In this document: in pieces, positions 1 to 7,907 of the stretch | Layout of the letters: every line of letters starts with the position of its first letter | Numbering within the stretch: position 1 is the stretch's first letter | NCBI RefSeq assembly: GCF_021295395.1 | Contig: NZ_JAIWOU010000001.1 | Location: forward strand, 2,744,501-2,808,500 | DNA from: Komagataeibacter sp. FNDCR2 | GTDB taxonomy: Bacteria; Pseudomonadota; Alphaproteobacteria; Acetobacterales; Acetobacteraceae | Direction: 5' to 3' | Length of the DNA stretch: 64,000 bases | The notes under the pieces: model-generated | Told to the model about the DNA's origin: nothing | The model's database searches: none | What the model saw: the letters and a program-made list of their open reading frames with translations, nothing else | Position numbers and translations under genes: made by a program

Positions 1-1
1 G

Positions 2-70
2 GCGCGTCTGGGGCACGATCTTGGGCGCAGCCTGCGGGCGGACAGCCCGGCCGACATCTTTGCCGAATAG
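2..70 (+). CDS. hemC: Porphobilinogen deaminase (hydroxymethylbilane synthase), C-terminal end only
   Basis: Only the last 22 codons are inside the window, ending in TAG at 68-70. The reading frame gives a tail ending in ADIFAE, which fits the end of HemC. The gene directly downstream on the same strand is a uroporphyrinogen-III synthase, the next enzyme of the pathway, and hemC-hemD adjacency is common in bacteria. HemC polymerises four porphobilinogens into hydroxymethylbilane in the cytoplasm. The call rests mainly on context because too little sequence is present for a domain match. Confidence 0.6.
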   Translation, partial: ARLGHDLGRSLRADSPADIFAE

Positions 71-107
71 GCGGGCCGCGCCACCTCACGTCCCCGTCCG
101 TAATGGG

Positions 108-827
108 GTGATCATTACCCGTCCGCCGCCGGGGCTCGCCCCCACCATGGCGGCGGTGCAGGCCATGGGGCTGCAGCCTTTCGCGGCCCCCATGCTGCGT
201 ATCGAACACTTCGCCCTGTCCACCGGCGCGTTCCGGCCCGATGCGCTGGTCCTGACCAGCGCGCAGGCCATTGCGGCCATCGACCGGCCCCAATGGCATC
301 ATCTTCCCTGTTACGTGGTCGGCCACGCCACTGGCGTGCGCGCACGCGCCGTGGGGTTCCGCCATGTCGTGGCCGCCACGGGCACGGCGGATGACCTGCT
401 GGGCCTGATCCGCGCCAGCGTGCCCGCCCGGAGCCGGGTGCTGCTGGCCGTGGGGCGCGGATATGGGTGCGAGATGGCGGACAGCCTGCGCGCGGGCGGA
501 TTGCGGGTGCTGCGGCGGTGTGTCTATGCCGCCCGGCCCATTACGCGCCTGCCCCAGCCCGCGCGCACGGCCCTGCATGCGGGGCGGGTCGCGGCCGTGA
601 TGCTCTATTCCGCCCGGACGGCGGAGGCTTTTCTCGCCGCGCTCGATGCGCCCCTTGCGTCCCGGCTGGACAGTGTGCGGGCCATCGTCATGTCACGCGC
701 GGTCGCGGCGGCGCTGGCGGAGGGGCCATGCTGGGCCGCCATCCATGTCGCGTCCCGTCCGGACCAGGCGGCGATGCTGGCCTGCGTGGAACAGGCCTGC
801 TGCTTTGGGCCGGACCATTCCCAATAA
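108..827 (+). CDS. hemD: Uroporphyrinogen-III synthase
   Basis: A protein of 239 residues that starts IITRPPPG, the usual N-terminal beta-strand and loop of HemD, and then alternates short strands and helices rich in Ala and Val as expected for the two-lobed fold. HemD closes hydroxymethylbilane to uroporphyrinogen III with inversion of ring D. I chose the GTG at 108 because it places the conserved TRP motif at the normal distance from the N-terminus. The frame stays open upstream into hemC, so an earlier start cannot be excluded. Sequence conservation in this family is low, so the call depends on the N-terminal motif, the length and the hemC tail just upstream. The heme product would serve the many cytochromes in this window. 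Confidence 0.8.
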   Translation: MIITRPPPGLAPTMAAVQAMGLQPFAAPMLRIEHFALSTGAFRPDALVLTSAQAIAAIDRPQWHHLPCYVVGHATGVRARAVGFRHVVAATGTADDLLGLIRASVPARSRVLLAVGRGYGCEMADSLRAGGLRVLRRCVYAARPITRLPQPARTALHAGRVAAVMLYSARTAEAFLAALDAPLASRLDSVRAIVMSRAVAAALAEGPCWAAIHVASRPDQAAMLACVEQACCFGPDHSQ

Positions 828-856
828 AAAAGGCCGGGAGCTTACGCCCCCGGCCC
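825..856 (-). terminator. Rho-independent terminator of secB
   Basis: GGCCGGGAG at 832-840 pairs with CCCCCGGCC at 847-855 around a 6-nt loop. Read on the minus strand the stem is followed by a run of Ts (825-831). It lies just past the secB stop and overlaps the end of hemD on the other strand. Confidence 0.8.
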
Positions 857-882
857 GGTCGTCCGTTCGGGACGCCGCCTGT

Positions 883-1404
883 TCAGGCGTGGCCCGGCGT
901 CTGGTCGAACGAGTTGCGCTTGGCCTGCCACAGCGACACGAAATCGATCGGCTGGAGCACGACGGGCGGAAAGCCGCCATCGCGCGTGACTTCGCTCAGG
1001 ATGTTGCGCACGTACGGGAAGATGAGGCGCGGCACTTCCACCAGCAGGATCGGCTCGATCAGTTCGGCGGGCGGGTTGTTCAGCGTCGCGATCGCGGCAT
1101 AGGTCAGCTCGGCGATGAAGACCGGGCGCCCGGCGGGGCCACCTTCCTGCTGCGGGGGTTCACTGGCTTCAGCCTTGACGGTCAGGAGTACCTCGAACAC
1201 CGGCTGTTCCTGCTCAAGGCGATTGGCCTGCACGTCGATATTGACCGAGATCTGCGGGCTGGAGCGCAGCGTCGCGAAGATTTCCGCGCCAGCGGGCACC
1301 TCGAACGAGAGATCCTTGATGTATTGCAGGTTGATCGCGAGCGGCAGGGCCGGAGGCGCGCCCTGGCCATCTTCTGTGGCGGGGGGCTGGGTCGTATCGG
1401 ACAT
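883..1404 (-). CDS. secB: Protein-export chaperone SecB
   Basis: A protein of 173 residues with an acidic, Pro-rich N-terminal tail, then INLQYIKDLSFEVP, ISVNIDVQANRL and a C-terminal PRLIFPYVRNILSEVTRDGGFPP-type stretch, all hallmarks of SecB. SecB is a tetrameric cytosolic chaperone that keeps preproteins unfolded and hands them to SecA. Length and motif order match the alphaproteobacterial family. It is divergent from the Tim44-like gene with about 200 nt between them, a neighbourhood seen in many alphaproteobacteria (secB, Tim44, mltA, Smr). Confidence 0.96.
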   Translation of the reverse strand: MSDTTQPPATEDGQGAPPALPLAINLQYIKDLSFEVPAGAEIFATLRSSPQISVNIDVQANRLEQEQPVFEVLLTVKAEASEPPQQEGGPAGRPVFIAELTYAAIATLNNPPAELIEPILLVEVPRLIFPYVRNILSEVTRDGGFPPVVLQPIDFVSLWQAKRNSFDQTPGHA

Positions 1405-1608
1405 GCTTGTCTATGGTCTCCGCAGGTAACATGGAACAGGAAAACGGATATCGTGTTCTCTGGCCGTAGCATGGGCCAGCAGGCGATGCCATACCAGCCG
1501 CCGGAATTTTAACGGGGGTTGCGCATTGTGCTGGCTCCGGGCGTTGCCTATGTTGGGTGCAGGCTAATTTCTGGCAGGCTCGCCCGCCTGCGGTTCTGGA
1601 CGCGCGGC

Positions 1609-2289
1609 ATGAATTTCTCTTTTGGTCATTTTCCTCTGGATCTGGTTATTCTGGGGCTGGTGGCTGTCTTCCTCGTCCTGCGCCTGCGTGGCATCCTGGG
1701 CCGGAGGGTCGGCGCGGAGCCGAGTGTCCGCCCCATGGCCCCGCCCCCGGTCAGCCAGCCCGTGGTGGAACAGGCCCCCGAACCCCCGCCCCCGGCCATA
1801 ACATACGAGATTCCCGGCTCCGACACGCGCGTGGGCGGCGTGCTGGCCCGTATCGCCACGCTTCAGCCCGGCTTTACGGCCGATGGGTTCGCCCACAGCG
1901 TGGAAAGCGCGTTCCGCCTGATCGTGGGGGCCTATGCCAGCGGGGATCTGACCGTACTGCGTGAACGGCTGACGGCCGCGACCTATGGCGCGTTCGAGGC
2001 CGCGATCCAGTCCCGCCAGCAGGCGGGCGAGGTTCTGCGCAGCGAAATTCGCGACATTACCGATATCGCCCTTATCGGCGCGGAACTGGATGAGACGGAA
2101 GGCCCCAATCCCCTTGCCCGTATCGAGGTCCGGATCGTATCGGATCAGGTCAGCCTGACGGTGGACAGCAATGGCCAGCCGGTGGCGGGTATTGACGCCG
2201 TGACCGAGTTTTCCGATCTGTGGACGTTCGAATGCATCCTGGGGGCGGCGGGCGCGTGCTGGCGGCTTGGGGCGAGCCGCAGCGCGTAG
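1609..2289 (+). CDS. Tim44/TimA-like inner-membrane protein
   Basis: A protein of 226 residues. Residues 8-25 (LDLVILGLVAVFLVLRLR) form one membrane anchor, followed by a Pro-rich linker and a C-terminal globular domain of about 140 residues beginning near FTADGFAHSVESAFRLIVGAYASGD, typical of the Tim44-like domain. Bacterial members (TimA of Caulobacter) are membrane-bound proteins with a suspected role in protein handling. I selected the ATG at 1609 because it starts directly before the membrane segment. The frame extends upstream to about 1519, but that part is rich in Arg and looks non-coding. It lies 42 nt upstream of mltA and divergent from secB, which is the usual alphaproteobacterial arrangement. 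Confidence 0.85.
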   Translation: MNFSFGHFPLDLVILGLVAVFLVLRLRGILGRRVGAEPSVRPMAPPPVSQPVVEQAPEPPPPAITYEIPGSDTRVGGVLARIATLQPGFTADGFAHSVESAFRLIVGAYASGDLTVLRERLTAATYGAFEAAIQSRQQAGEVLRSEIRDITDIALIGAELDETEGPNPLARIEVRIVSDQVSLTVDSNGQPVAGIDAVTEFSDLWTFECILGAAGACWRLGASRSA

Positions 2290-2331
2290 GAAGCCATAAT
2301 TTGCCGATAAAGCCGTGATCTGATCGTGTCC

Positions 2332-3552
2332 ATGAAAGCATTCAGGTACGCAGCGCCGCTGTGCGCTGTCCTCGCCCTGTACGGGTGTGATATGGAGTCC
2401 CTCGATCTGGGGGGGCATGCCCCTTCTTCCGGTCCGGTCGCATTCAGTGACCTGCCCGGCTGGCAGGATGATCCGCTTGAGGAGGCCCTGCCGGTCTTCC
2501 TGGAGGATTGCCACAAGATCCAGAGCCTGCCCGCCGACAGTACGCTGGGGGGGGAAGGTGCGGCCTATCCCGACCGGCAGGTGGGGGACTGGGTCGCGGC
2601 CTGCACCGCCGCGCGCGCGGTGCCCACGGGCGACCGCGCGGCGGCGCGCGCCTTTTTCCAGACATGGTTCGTGCCTTACCGCGTGCCGCCGGGCACGCGG
2701 GCCGACGGCATGCTGTTCACAGGGTATTACGAGCCGGAAATCCGGGGTTCGCTGCATCGGGGCGGAATTTACCAGACCCCCGTCTATCGCCGCCCGCCCG
2801 ATCTGGTGCGCGAGCATGACGGGCAGGGCAATACCGTGACAGGCCGCCTGCAGGGTGGGCAGGTCGTGCCGTACTGGACCCGCGCGCAGATCGATCAGGG
2901 CGTTCTGGAGCATAAAAAGCTCGAACTGCTGTGGCTGGCGGATCCGGTGGATCTGTTCTTCCTCCAGATTCAGGGGGCCGGTCGCGTGCGCCTGCCTGAT
3001 GAGAGGGTGATCCGTCTGGGATTCGATGGGCTGAATGGCCAGCCTTACGTGCCGCTGGGCCGGGTTATGGTCGCGCAGGGGCTGCTGCGGGCCGAGGATG
3101 TCAGCATGGCGTCCATCCGTAGCTGGCTGGAGGCTAATCCCTCCGGTGCGATGGCCATGATGGAACAGAACCCGAATTACGTTTTCTTCCGGGAACTGGG
3201 GCAAGGTGATACGCAGGCCGGTGCGCCGGGCGCGCTGGGCGTGCCGCTTACACCGGGCCGTTCCATGGCGGTGGACCGGCATTTCATCGCGCTGGGCACC
3301 CCGGTATGGGTGGAGGCGCAGGTGCCCGTCGCCGGGCATGCAACGCGCTGGAACCGGCTTGTCTTCGCACAGGATCTGGGCACCGACATCAAGGGACCCG
3401 ACAGGGCCGACCTGTATATGGGCTGGGGGCCGGAAGCCGCCCAGACAGCGGGCAACCTGCGTTCGGGCGGGCAGATGATCGTGCTGGTACCCCGGAACGC
3501 ATCAGCCGGACACGACGACGATAAACACGAGACCCGCGCCGACGCGCAGTGA
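2332..3552 (+). CDS. mltA: Membrane-bound lytic murein transglycosylase A
   Basis: A protein of 406 residues with a lipoprotein signal ending LALYGC (Cys19 would be lipidated). The body contains the MltA double-psi barrel region (FTGYYEPEIRGS) and the C-terminal 3D domain with VFAQDLGTDIKGPDRADLYMG, which holds the catalytic Asp of the family. MltA cleaves the MurNAc-GlcNAc bond of peptidoglycan, forming 1,6-anhydroMurNAc, and sits in the outer membrane facing the periplasm. A GTG six bases upstream (2326) is an alternative start. It lies between the Tim44-like gene and a methyltransferase; in many relatives an Smr-domain gene follows mltA directly. Confidence 0.95.
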   Translation: MKAFRYAAPLCAVLALYGCDMESLDLGGHAPSSGPVAFSDLPGWQDDPLEEALPVFLEDCHKIQSLPADSTLGGEGAAYPDRQVGDWVAACTAARAVPTGDRAAARAFFQTWFVPYRVPPGTRADGMLFTGYYEPEIRGSLHRGGIYQTPVYRRPPDLVREHDGQGNTVTGRLQGGQVVPYWTRAQIDQGVLEHKKLELLWLADPVDLFFLQIQGAGRVRLPDERVIRLGFDGLNGQPYVPLGRVMVAQGLLRAEDVSMASIRSWLEANPSGAMAMMEQNPNYVFFRELGQGDTQAGAPGALGVPLTPGRSMAVDRHFIALGTPVWVEAQVPVAGHATRWNRLVFAQDLGTDIKGPDRADLYMGWGPEAAQTAGNLRSGGQMIVLVPRNASAGHDDDKHETRADAQ

Positions 3553-3565
3553 AGAGCATACCACC

Positions 3566-4456
3566 ATGACAGGGCGACCCCGCGCGGGGCAGGATGCCGC
3601 GCCTCCTTCCCGCGCGCCACGGAGCGTCCGTTACACTGAAGGGCCGCACCTGCTGGTGCGCGGCGACTGCATCCGTGCGCTGCGCCGCATGGCGGCGGGC
3701 AGCGTGGATGTGGTCGTGACCTCGCCGCCCTATAACATCGGGCTCAAATACCGCACCTATCGCGACCGGCTGGATGAGAACGGCTATCTGGACTGGATGG
3801 TCGAGGTCGCGCGGGAGGTCCGGCGCGTAATGCGGCCCGATGGCTCGTTTTTCCTCAACGTGGCCGGTTCCTCCGCGCAGCCGTGGATTCCGTTTGAACT
3901 CATGGTGCGGCTGCGTGAGCTGTTCGTGTTGCAGAACCATATTTCATGGGTCAAGTCGATCTCGGTCGGGTCGGACACGCATGGGCACTTCAAGCCGGTC
4001 AACAGCCCGCGCTATGTCAACCGCAACCACGAGCACCTGTTTCACCTGACCCTGACGGGGGATGTCGCGCTCAGGCGACTCGATATCGGCGTGCCCTACA
4101 TGGACAAGTCCAACATCGCCCGTCGCGGCCACCGGCAGGATCGCCGCTGCCGGGGCGATACATGGTTCATCCCCTACGAGACCGTGCAGGGCAGGGCGCA
4201 GAAATTCCACCATCCCGGCACCTTTCCCGTCATGCTGCCGCAGATGTGCATCCGCCTGCATGGCAAAAGCGCGCCGGTGGTGCTCGACCCCTTCATGGGC
4301 ACGGGCACAACGCTGGTGGCGGCGGTGCGCGAAGGGGGGCGGGGAATCGGAATCGATCTTGATACCATCTATGTCAATGTCGCGCGGCAGCGGGTACGCG
4401 AAGCTATGCTGACAGAGGTGGATGGCGCGACAGGGGCGGGTGATCGAAAGATTTGA
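3566..4456 (+). CDS. Orphan DNA methyltransferase, beta-class with TSPPY motif
   Basis: A protein of 296 residues. DVVVTSPPYNIGLKY near residue 52 is the catalytic motif IV, and VLDPFMGTGTTLVAA near residue 240 is the S-adenosylmethionine-binding motif I, giving the circular order of beta-class enzymes. A Ser/Thr-Pro-Pro-Tyr motif is more usual in N4-cytosine methyltransferases, whereas CcrM-type N6-adenine enzymes have DPPY, so I do not call this CcrM. It also lacks the extra C-terminal domain of CcrM. No restriction endonuclease gene is adjacent. The start is 13 nt after the mltA stop, so the two are probably co-transcribed. Target base and sequence cannot be told from the window. Confidence 0.88.
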   Translation: MTGRPRAGQDAAPPSRAPRSVRYTEGPHLLVRGDCIRALRRMAAGSVDVVVTSPPYNIGLKYRTYRDRLDENGYLDWMVEVAREVRRVMRPDGSFFLNVAGSSAQPWIPFELMVRLRELFVLQNHISWVKSISVGSDTHGHFKPVNSPRYVNRNHEHLFHLTLTGDVALRRLDIGVPYMDKSNIARRGHRQDRRCRGDTWFIPYETVQGRAQKFHHPGTFPVMLPQMCIRLHGKSAPVVLDPFMGTGTTLVAAVREGGRGIGIDLDTIYVNVARQRVREAMLTEVDGATGAGDRKI

Positions 4457-4538
4457 TCGTTTCTATCGAAATGATTATTTTGACAAATAATTCCTGAATC
4501 GGCCAGAACCCCTCATCAGGCAAGGGAAAGGGTTTTGC

Positions 4539-5951
4539 ATGTCGGTAAGAAAGGCGGTTCTGGCGGCGGTTGCCATCGGCGGCGTGGTTTATGGCGGGAC
4601 GGTCGCCTATCTTGAACATTTCGACCATGTAACGGCGCCGGCCCCGGCGGCGGCCTCGGTGGATGCGTCGTCTTCCGCCGCGCTGGATGTCATACGCGAG
4701 GCCCGGTGCGATTACTGCCACGCGGCCAAGGTTGACCTGCCATTCTATTTCAACGTTCCCGTGGCCCACAGCCTCATGAGCGGCGACCGCGAGCAGGGGC
4801 TGCGCCATTTCCGCGTGGAGCCGGTGATCAACGCGCTCCAGACCGGCCAGGTGCCGGATGAGGAACCGCTGGCCCGGATCGAGGAAGTCATCCGCCAGAA
4901 CCGCATGCCGCCCACCATGTACCTGCTCATGCACTGGCATGCCCATCTGTCCGCCGCGCAGCGTGACAGCATGCTGGCATGGATCGCGCAGGTACGCCGC
5001 CAGCATTACGCCACACAGGGCGTGGCCGACCGTTTCGCGGCGGAGCCGGTGCAGCCGGTGCCCGAATCCCTGCCGGTGGACAGCCGCAAGGTGGCGCTGG
5101 GCCAGCGCCTGTTCTTTGACCGCCAGTTGTCCGGCAATGGTGTTTTAAGCTGCGCGAGCTGCCATAGCCTCCAGCATGGCGGGGTTGACGGTCTGGTCAC
5201 GGCAACCGGCATCAACGGGCAGAAAGGCCCGATCAACGTGCCCACGGTCTTCAACGCGGCCTTCAACAAAAGCCAGTTCTGGAACGGTCGCGCCGCCACG
5301 CTGGCCGAACAGGCGGCGGGTCCGGTCATGAACCCGGTGGAAATGGGATCGCATGAATGGTCGGTGGTTGCCGCGCATATTCAGGCGGACCCGACCTATA
5401 TCACGGATTTCCAGGCGGCGTTCGGCAGTGACGCGATCAACGAGGCCACCATTACGGAGGCGATCGCCGAATATGAAAAGACGCTGATCACCCCCGACAG
5501 CCGCTTTGACCAGTACCTGAAGGGCGATGACGCGGCCCTGAACACCCAGGAAAAGCACGGCTACACCCTGTTCAAGGATATTGGCTGCGCGGGTTGCCAC
5601 ACGGGCCCGTCCATGGGCGGGCAGGCGTTCGAGCCGATGGGGCTGGAAGGAAATTACTTCGCCGCCCGTGGCGGTGCGCTGACCGATGCGGACAAGGGAC
5701 GCTTCGAAGTAACCCACAACCCGGCGGACATGGAGCGTTTCAAGGTGCCCAACCTGCGCAATATCGCGCTGACGGCCCCCTATTTCCATGATGGCAGCGT
5801 CAAGACACTGGATCAGGCGGTGCGTGACATGGCGCGCTACCAGACCCCGGACCATAATATTTCCGATCAGGACGTGGCGGACATCGTGGCGTTCCTTAAT
5901 ACGCTGACCGGGCGTTATCAGGGTGAAATCCTGCGCAATACCGCGCCGTAA
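4539..5951 (+). CDS. Triheme cytochrome c peroxidase, YhjA-like
   Basis: A protein of 470 residues with an N-terminal signal anchor (residues 5-24). It has three heme c attachment sites: CDYCH at 57-61, CASCH near 206-210 and CAGCH near 350-354. The last two belong to a classical diheme bacterial cytochrome c peroxidase/MauG domain (FDRQLSGNG; YFHDGSVKTLDQAV near the C-terminus). The first adds a separate electron-input heme domain, as in E. coli YhjA (465 residues), a quinol-linked membrane peroxidase. It would reduce H2O2 in the periplasm. An AT-rich 82-nt leader precedes it. The gene sits between mltA and the Smr gene. Confidence 0.9.
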   Translation: MSVRKAVLAAVAIGGVVYGGTVAYLEHFDHVTAPAPAAASVDASSSAALDVIREARCDYCHAAKVDLPFYFNVPVAHSLMSGDREQGLRHFRVEPVINALQTGQVPDEEPLARIEEVIRQNRMPPTMYLLMHWHAHLSAAQRDSMLAWIAQVRRQHYATQGVADRFAAEPVQPVPESLPVDSRKVALGQRLFFDRQLSGNGVLSCASCHSLQHGGVDGLVTATGINGQKGPINVPTVFNAAFNKSQFWNGRAATLAEQAAGPVMNPVEMGSHEWSVVAAHIQADPTYITDFQAAFGSDAINEATITEAIAEYEKTLITPDSRFDQYLKGDDAALNTQEKHGYTLFKDIGCAGCHTGPSMGGQAFEPMGLEGNYFAARGGALTDADKGRFEVTHNPADMERFKVPNLRNIALTAPYFHDGSVKTLDQAVRDMARYQTPDHNISDQDVADIVAFLNTLTGRYQGEILRNTAP

Positions 5952-5975
5952 CCCCTTTTTTCCGGAGGGGAGGCC

Positions 5976-6005
5976 CGGACCCCGCCGCCTGCGCGGCGGG
6001 GTCCG
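5976..6005 (+). terminator. Strong GC hairpin after the peroxidase gene
   Basis: A nearly perfect inverted repeat, CGGACCCCGCCGC against GCGGCGGGGTCCG, with a 4-nt loop. It starts 24 nt after the peroxidase stop. The downstream T-tract is weak (TTGCGTTG), so termination efficiency is uncertain. Confidence 0.6.
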
Positions 6006-6030
6006 TTGCGTTGTGGCAGGGGCCTGAAAA

Positions 6031-6062
6031 CATGGATCCGCCGCGCGGGGTGTGGATCCATG
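6031..6062. repeat. 9-bp inverted repeat upstream of the Smr gene
   Basis: CATGGATCC at 6031-6039 and GGATCCATG at 6054-6062 are perfect complements separated by 14 nt. The repeat lies 34 nt before the proposed Smr start, in the leader. It could be an operator or an RNA hairpin that limits expression. No T-tract follows. Confidence 0.45.
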
Positions 6063-6095
6063 CTGGCGGATAGCGGCCCAGAGAAAGGAACGACC

Positions 6096-6707
6096 GTGAG
6101 GCAGCGCAGACTGAACGAGGAGGAACAGGCCCTGTGGGCGGCCTTCGCTCAGGGTATCGCACCATTACGGACCGCGCGCCCGGCCGCGATGCCGGACGTG
6201 CCAGCCAGCGCGCCCGCCGCCGCGCCAGCGGGGGAAGGCAGGGCCGCCATGAGCCGTGCGGAAATCGAACAGCGGTTGATGGCGGGGCAGGTGCATGCGG
6301 TGCATGGAACCGCCGCCCACCGGCTGATGGTGCACAAAAGCCGGGACGGGGCATTCGAGATCGGCGTGCGCAGGCCCGGTCTGGATGATACGAGCTGGCG
6401 CGGGCTGGTCAGCGGCAAGCTGCGCCCCGCGCGCAGGCTCGACCTGCACGGGCAGGTTGCCCAGACGGCCTTTCACCGCCTGCATGGATTTCTGGTGCAG
6501 GCCCATGCCGACAATGTACGGTGCGTCGAGATCATTACCGGGCTGGGCAGCGGCCATCATGGCGGCATCCTGCGGCGTGAACTGCCGTTCTGGCTGGGCC
6601 GGGGTGATCTGGGGCGGCTTATCCTGGCCGTGGTGCACCCCCATGCGGCCAATCAGGGCGCGGTGCGCGTGCTGCTGCGTCGGTCGGGGCGGGCGGGAAA
6701 CCGTTAG
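6096..6707 (+). CDS. Smr/MutS2-type small domain protein
   Basis: A protein of 203 residues with a disordered Ala/Pro-rich N-terminal third and a C-terminal Smr domain. The hallmark LDLHGQ (near 117) and ITGLGSGHHGGILRRELPFWL are both present, with the His and Gly-rich loop thought to form a nuclease-type site in the family. Smr proteins act on nucleic acids, with nicking or RNA cleavage shown for some members. I chose the GTG at 6096 because AAAGGA precedes it by about 8 nt; the frame is open further upstream. The stop TAG overlaps the stop of the convergent downstream gene (6704-6707). Confidence 0.85.
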   Translation: MRQRRLNEEEQALWAAFAQGIAPLRTARPAAMPDVPASAPAAAPAGEGRAAMSRAEIEQRLMAGQVHAVHGTAAHRLMVHKSRDGAFEIGVRRPGLDDTSWRGLVSGKLRPARRLDLHGQVAQTAFHRLHGFLVQAHADNVRCVEIITGLGSGHHGGILRRELPFWLGRGDLGRLILAVVHPHAANQGAVRVLLRRSGRAGNR

Positions 6708-7792
6708 TCCAGCCGCCATGTGGGCAATTTGCTGGCCAGCCAGCGGCGCAGGGTCATGATGCTCAGTGTATCGCCGGAAATCCGGTGCAGGGCGGTCGTG
6801 GCCCCAGCACCCGTCAGCACGGTGCGCCCGGCGTCATGGGTCAGGGACTGCACGGCGCTGTCCTGCAGGGCCTGCGTCGTTGCCGCCTGCCACCGGGCCA
6901 GCGTTGCGGGCTGGGTCAACATGGGCAGCACCAGCGCGAGATCGACCGCCGCGGCCCCCGCCAGTGGTTTCCATGCCGCGTAAAGCAGGGAGGTCAGGGC
7001 GGAACGGGCGTCCTGGGCCAGGCGGGCCTCCATGCTCATGACCTCCTGATCGCGCAGCCTGAGGGGTTCGGCCCCCGTGGTCAGGCTGAACAGGGCGGGA
7101 AAGCCCGCCTGCGCCAGTGTATTGATCAGAGCCGTGGTGTCCGGCGTGCCCAGCGGATCGGTGATCTGGATTACATCGACCTGATTGTCGCGCAGGGCCG
7201 CCGCCGCGGCTTCGGGTGTGGCCAGTCCGGTTACGGGAATGGGGCGCAGGCCGAACAGGGTCATGGCCAGTACGGTGGGCAGTTCAAGGCCGGTCAGGGT
7301 GGAGACGGCAATGCGCACCGGCCGGTCGCGCATGAAATTGCCAAGGCTGCGGTGCAGTTGCGCGCGCCCGATCACCACCGGCACCGTCATGCACAGCAGC
7401 AGGGGCAGCCAGCGGCTGTAGTCGAAATGGATGCGCGGATCACCGCACAGGGATGACACCAGCGCCGAACCCGGGGCCGCCAGCGCCATCATGCCATCGG
7501 TCGGGAACTGGGAATCGAACAGATTGGCGCCCGTCACCCCATCCTGCCCCACCGTGTTGCGCACCGGCAGCGGCGTGGACAGGCCCAGACCCTGCGCCAG
7601 CGCACCGGGCAGGACCGGCCCCCAGCGCACGGCCATGGCGCTCTGGTTGCCCGCAACCAGCAGCCCCGGCGCGCCGGTGGCCCCCGGCGGCATGGGCAGG
7701 CGCTCACGCGGGAGTTCGGAGGCCGCCGCCCCACGCGGGGGCAGGGCGGTGCCGGCGGCAAGCAGGGCCAGCAGGCCGCGGCGCGAGATCAT
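6704..7792 (-). CDS. Secreted TctC/Bug-like substrate-binding protein
   Basis: A protein of 362 residues starting MISRRGLLALLAAGTALPPRGAAA, a clear signal peptide with twin Arg (a possible Tat substrate). The body looks like the two-lobed periplasmic binding proteins of the tripartite tricarboxylate (TctC/Bug) family: NTVGQDGVTGANLF near 110 and later repeats of VRIAVSTLTGLELP type. Sequence similarity is moderate and the ligand is unknown. No TctA or TctB membrane components are nearby, as is usual for Bug proteins. It lies 115 nt downstream of hemF on the same strand and could be co-transcribed. Its stop codon overlaps that of the convergent Smr gene. Confidence 0.6.
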   Translation of the reverse strand: MISRRGLLALLAAGTALPPRGAAASELPRERLPMPPGATGAPGLLVAGNQSAMAVRWGPVLPGALAQGLGLSTPLPVRNTVGQDGVTGANLFDSQFPTDGMMALAAPGSALVSSLCGDPRIHFDYSRWLPLLLCMTVPVVIGRAQLHRSLGNFMRDRPVRIAVSTLTGLELPTVLAMTLFGLRPIPVTGLATPEAAAAALRDNQVDVIQITDPLGTPDTTALINTLAQAGFPALFSLTTGAEPLRLRDQEVMSMEARLAQDARSALTSLLYAAWKPLAGAAAVDLALVLPMLTQPATLARWQAATTQALQDSAVQSLTHDAGRTVLTGAGATTALHRISGDTLSIMTLRRWLASKLPTWRLD

Positions 7793-7907
7793 CGCCTGAC
7801 CCGCCGGACCCTGCCACCGGGGCCGCGCGGACCGCGACGCCACCCCGCATGGGTGCGGGTGGACGGGGCGGGCCGGGACTGGGTGCATTGGGCGGGCATG
7901 CGCTATT

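Noticed and set aside
1564..3339. A 591-codon open frame on the minus strand opposite the Tim44 and mltA genes
   Set aside because: It mirrors two well-supported genes, is rich in Arg, His and Pro with no family motif, and is a typical antisense shadow in high-GC DNA.
3566..4456. CcrM, the GANTC cell-cycle methyltransferase
   Set aside because: Motif IV is TSPPY, not DPPY, and the CcrM C-terminal domain is missing.
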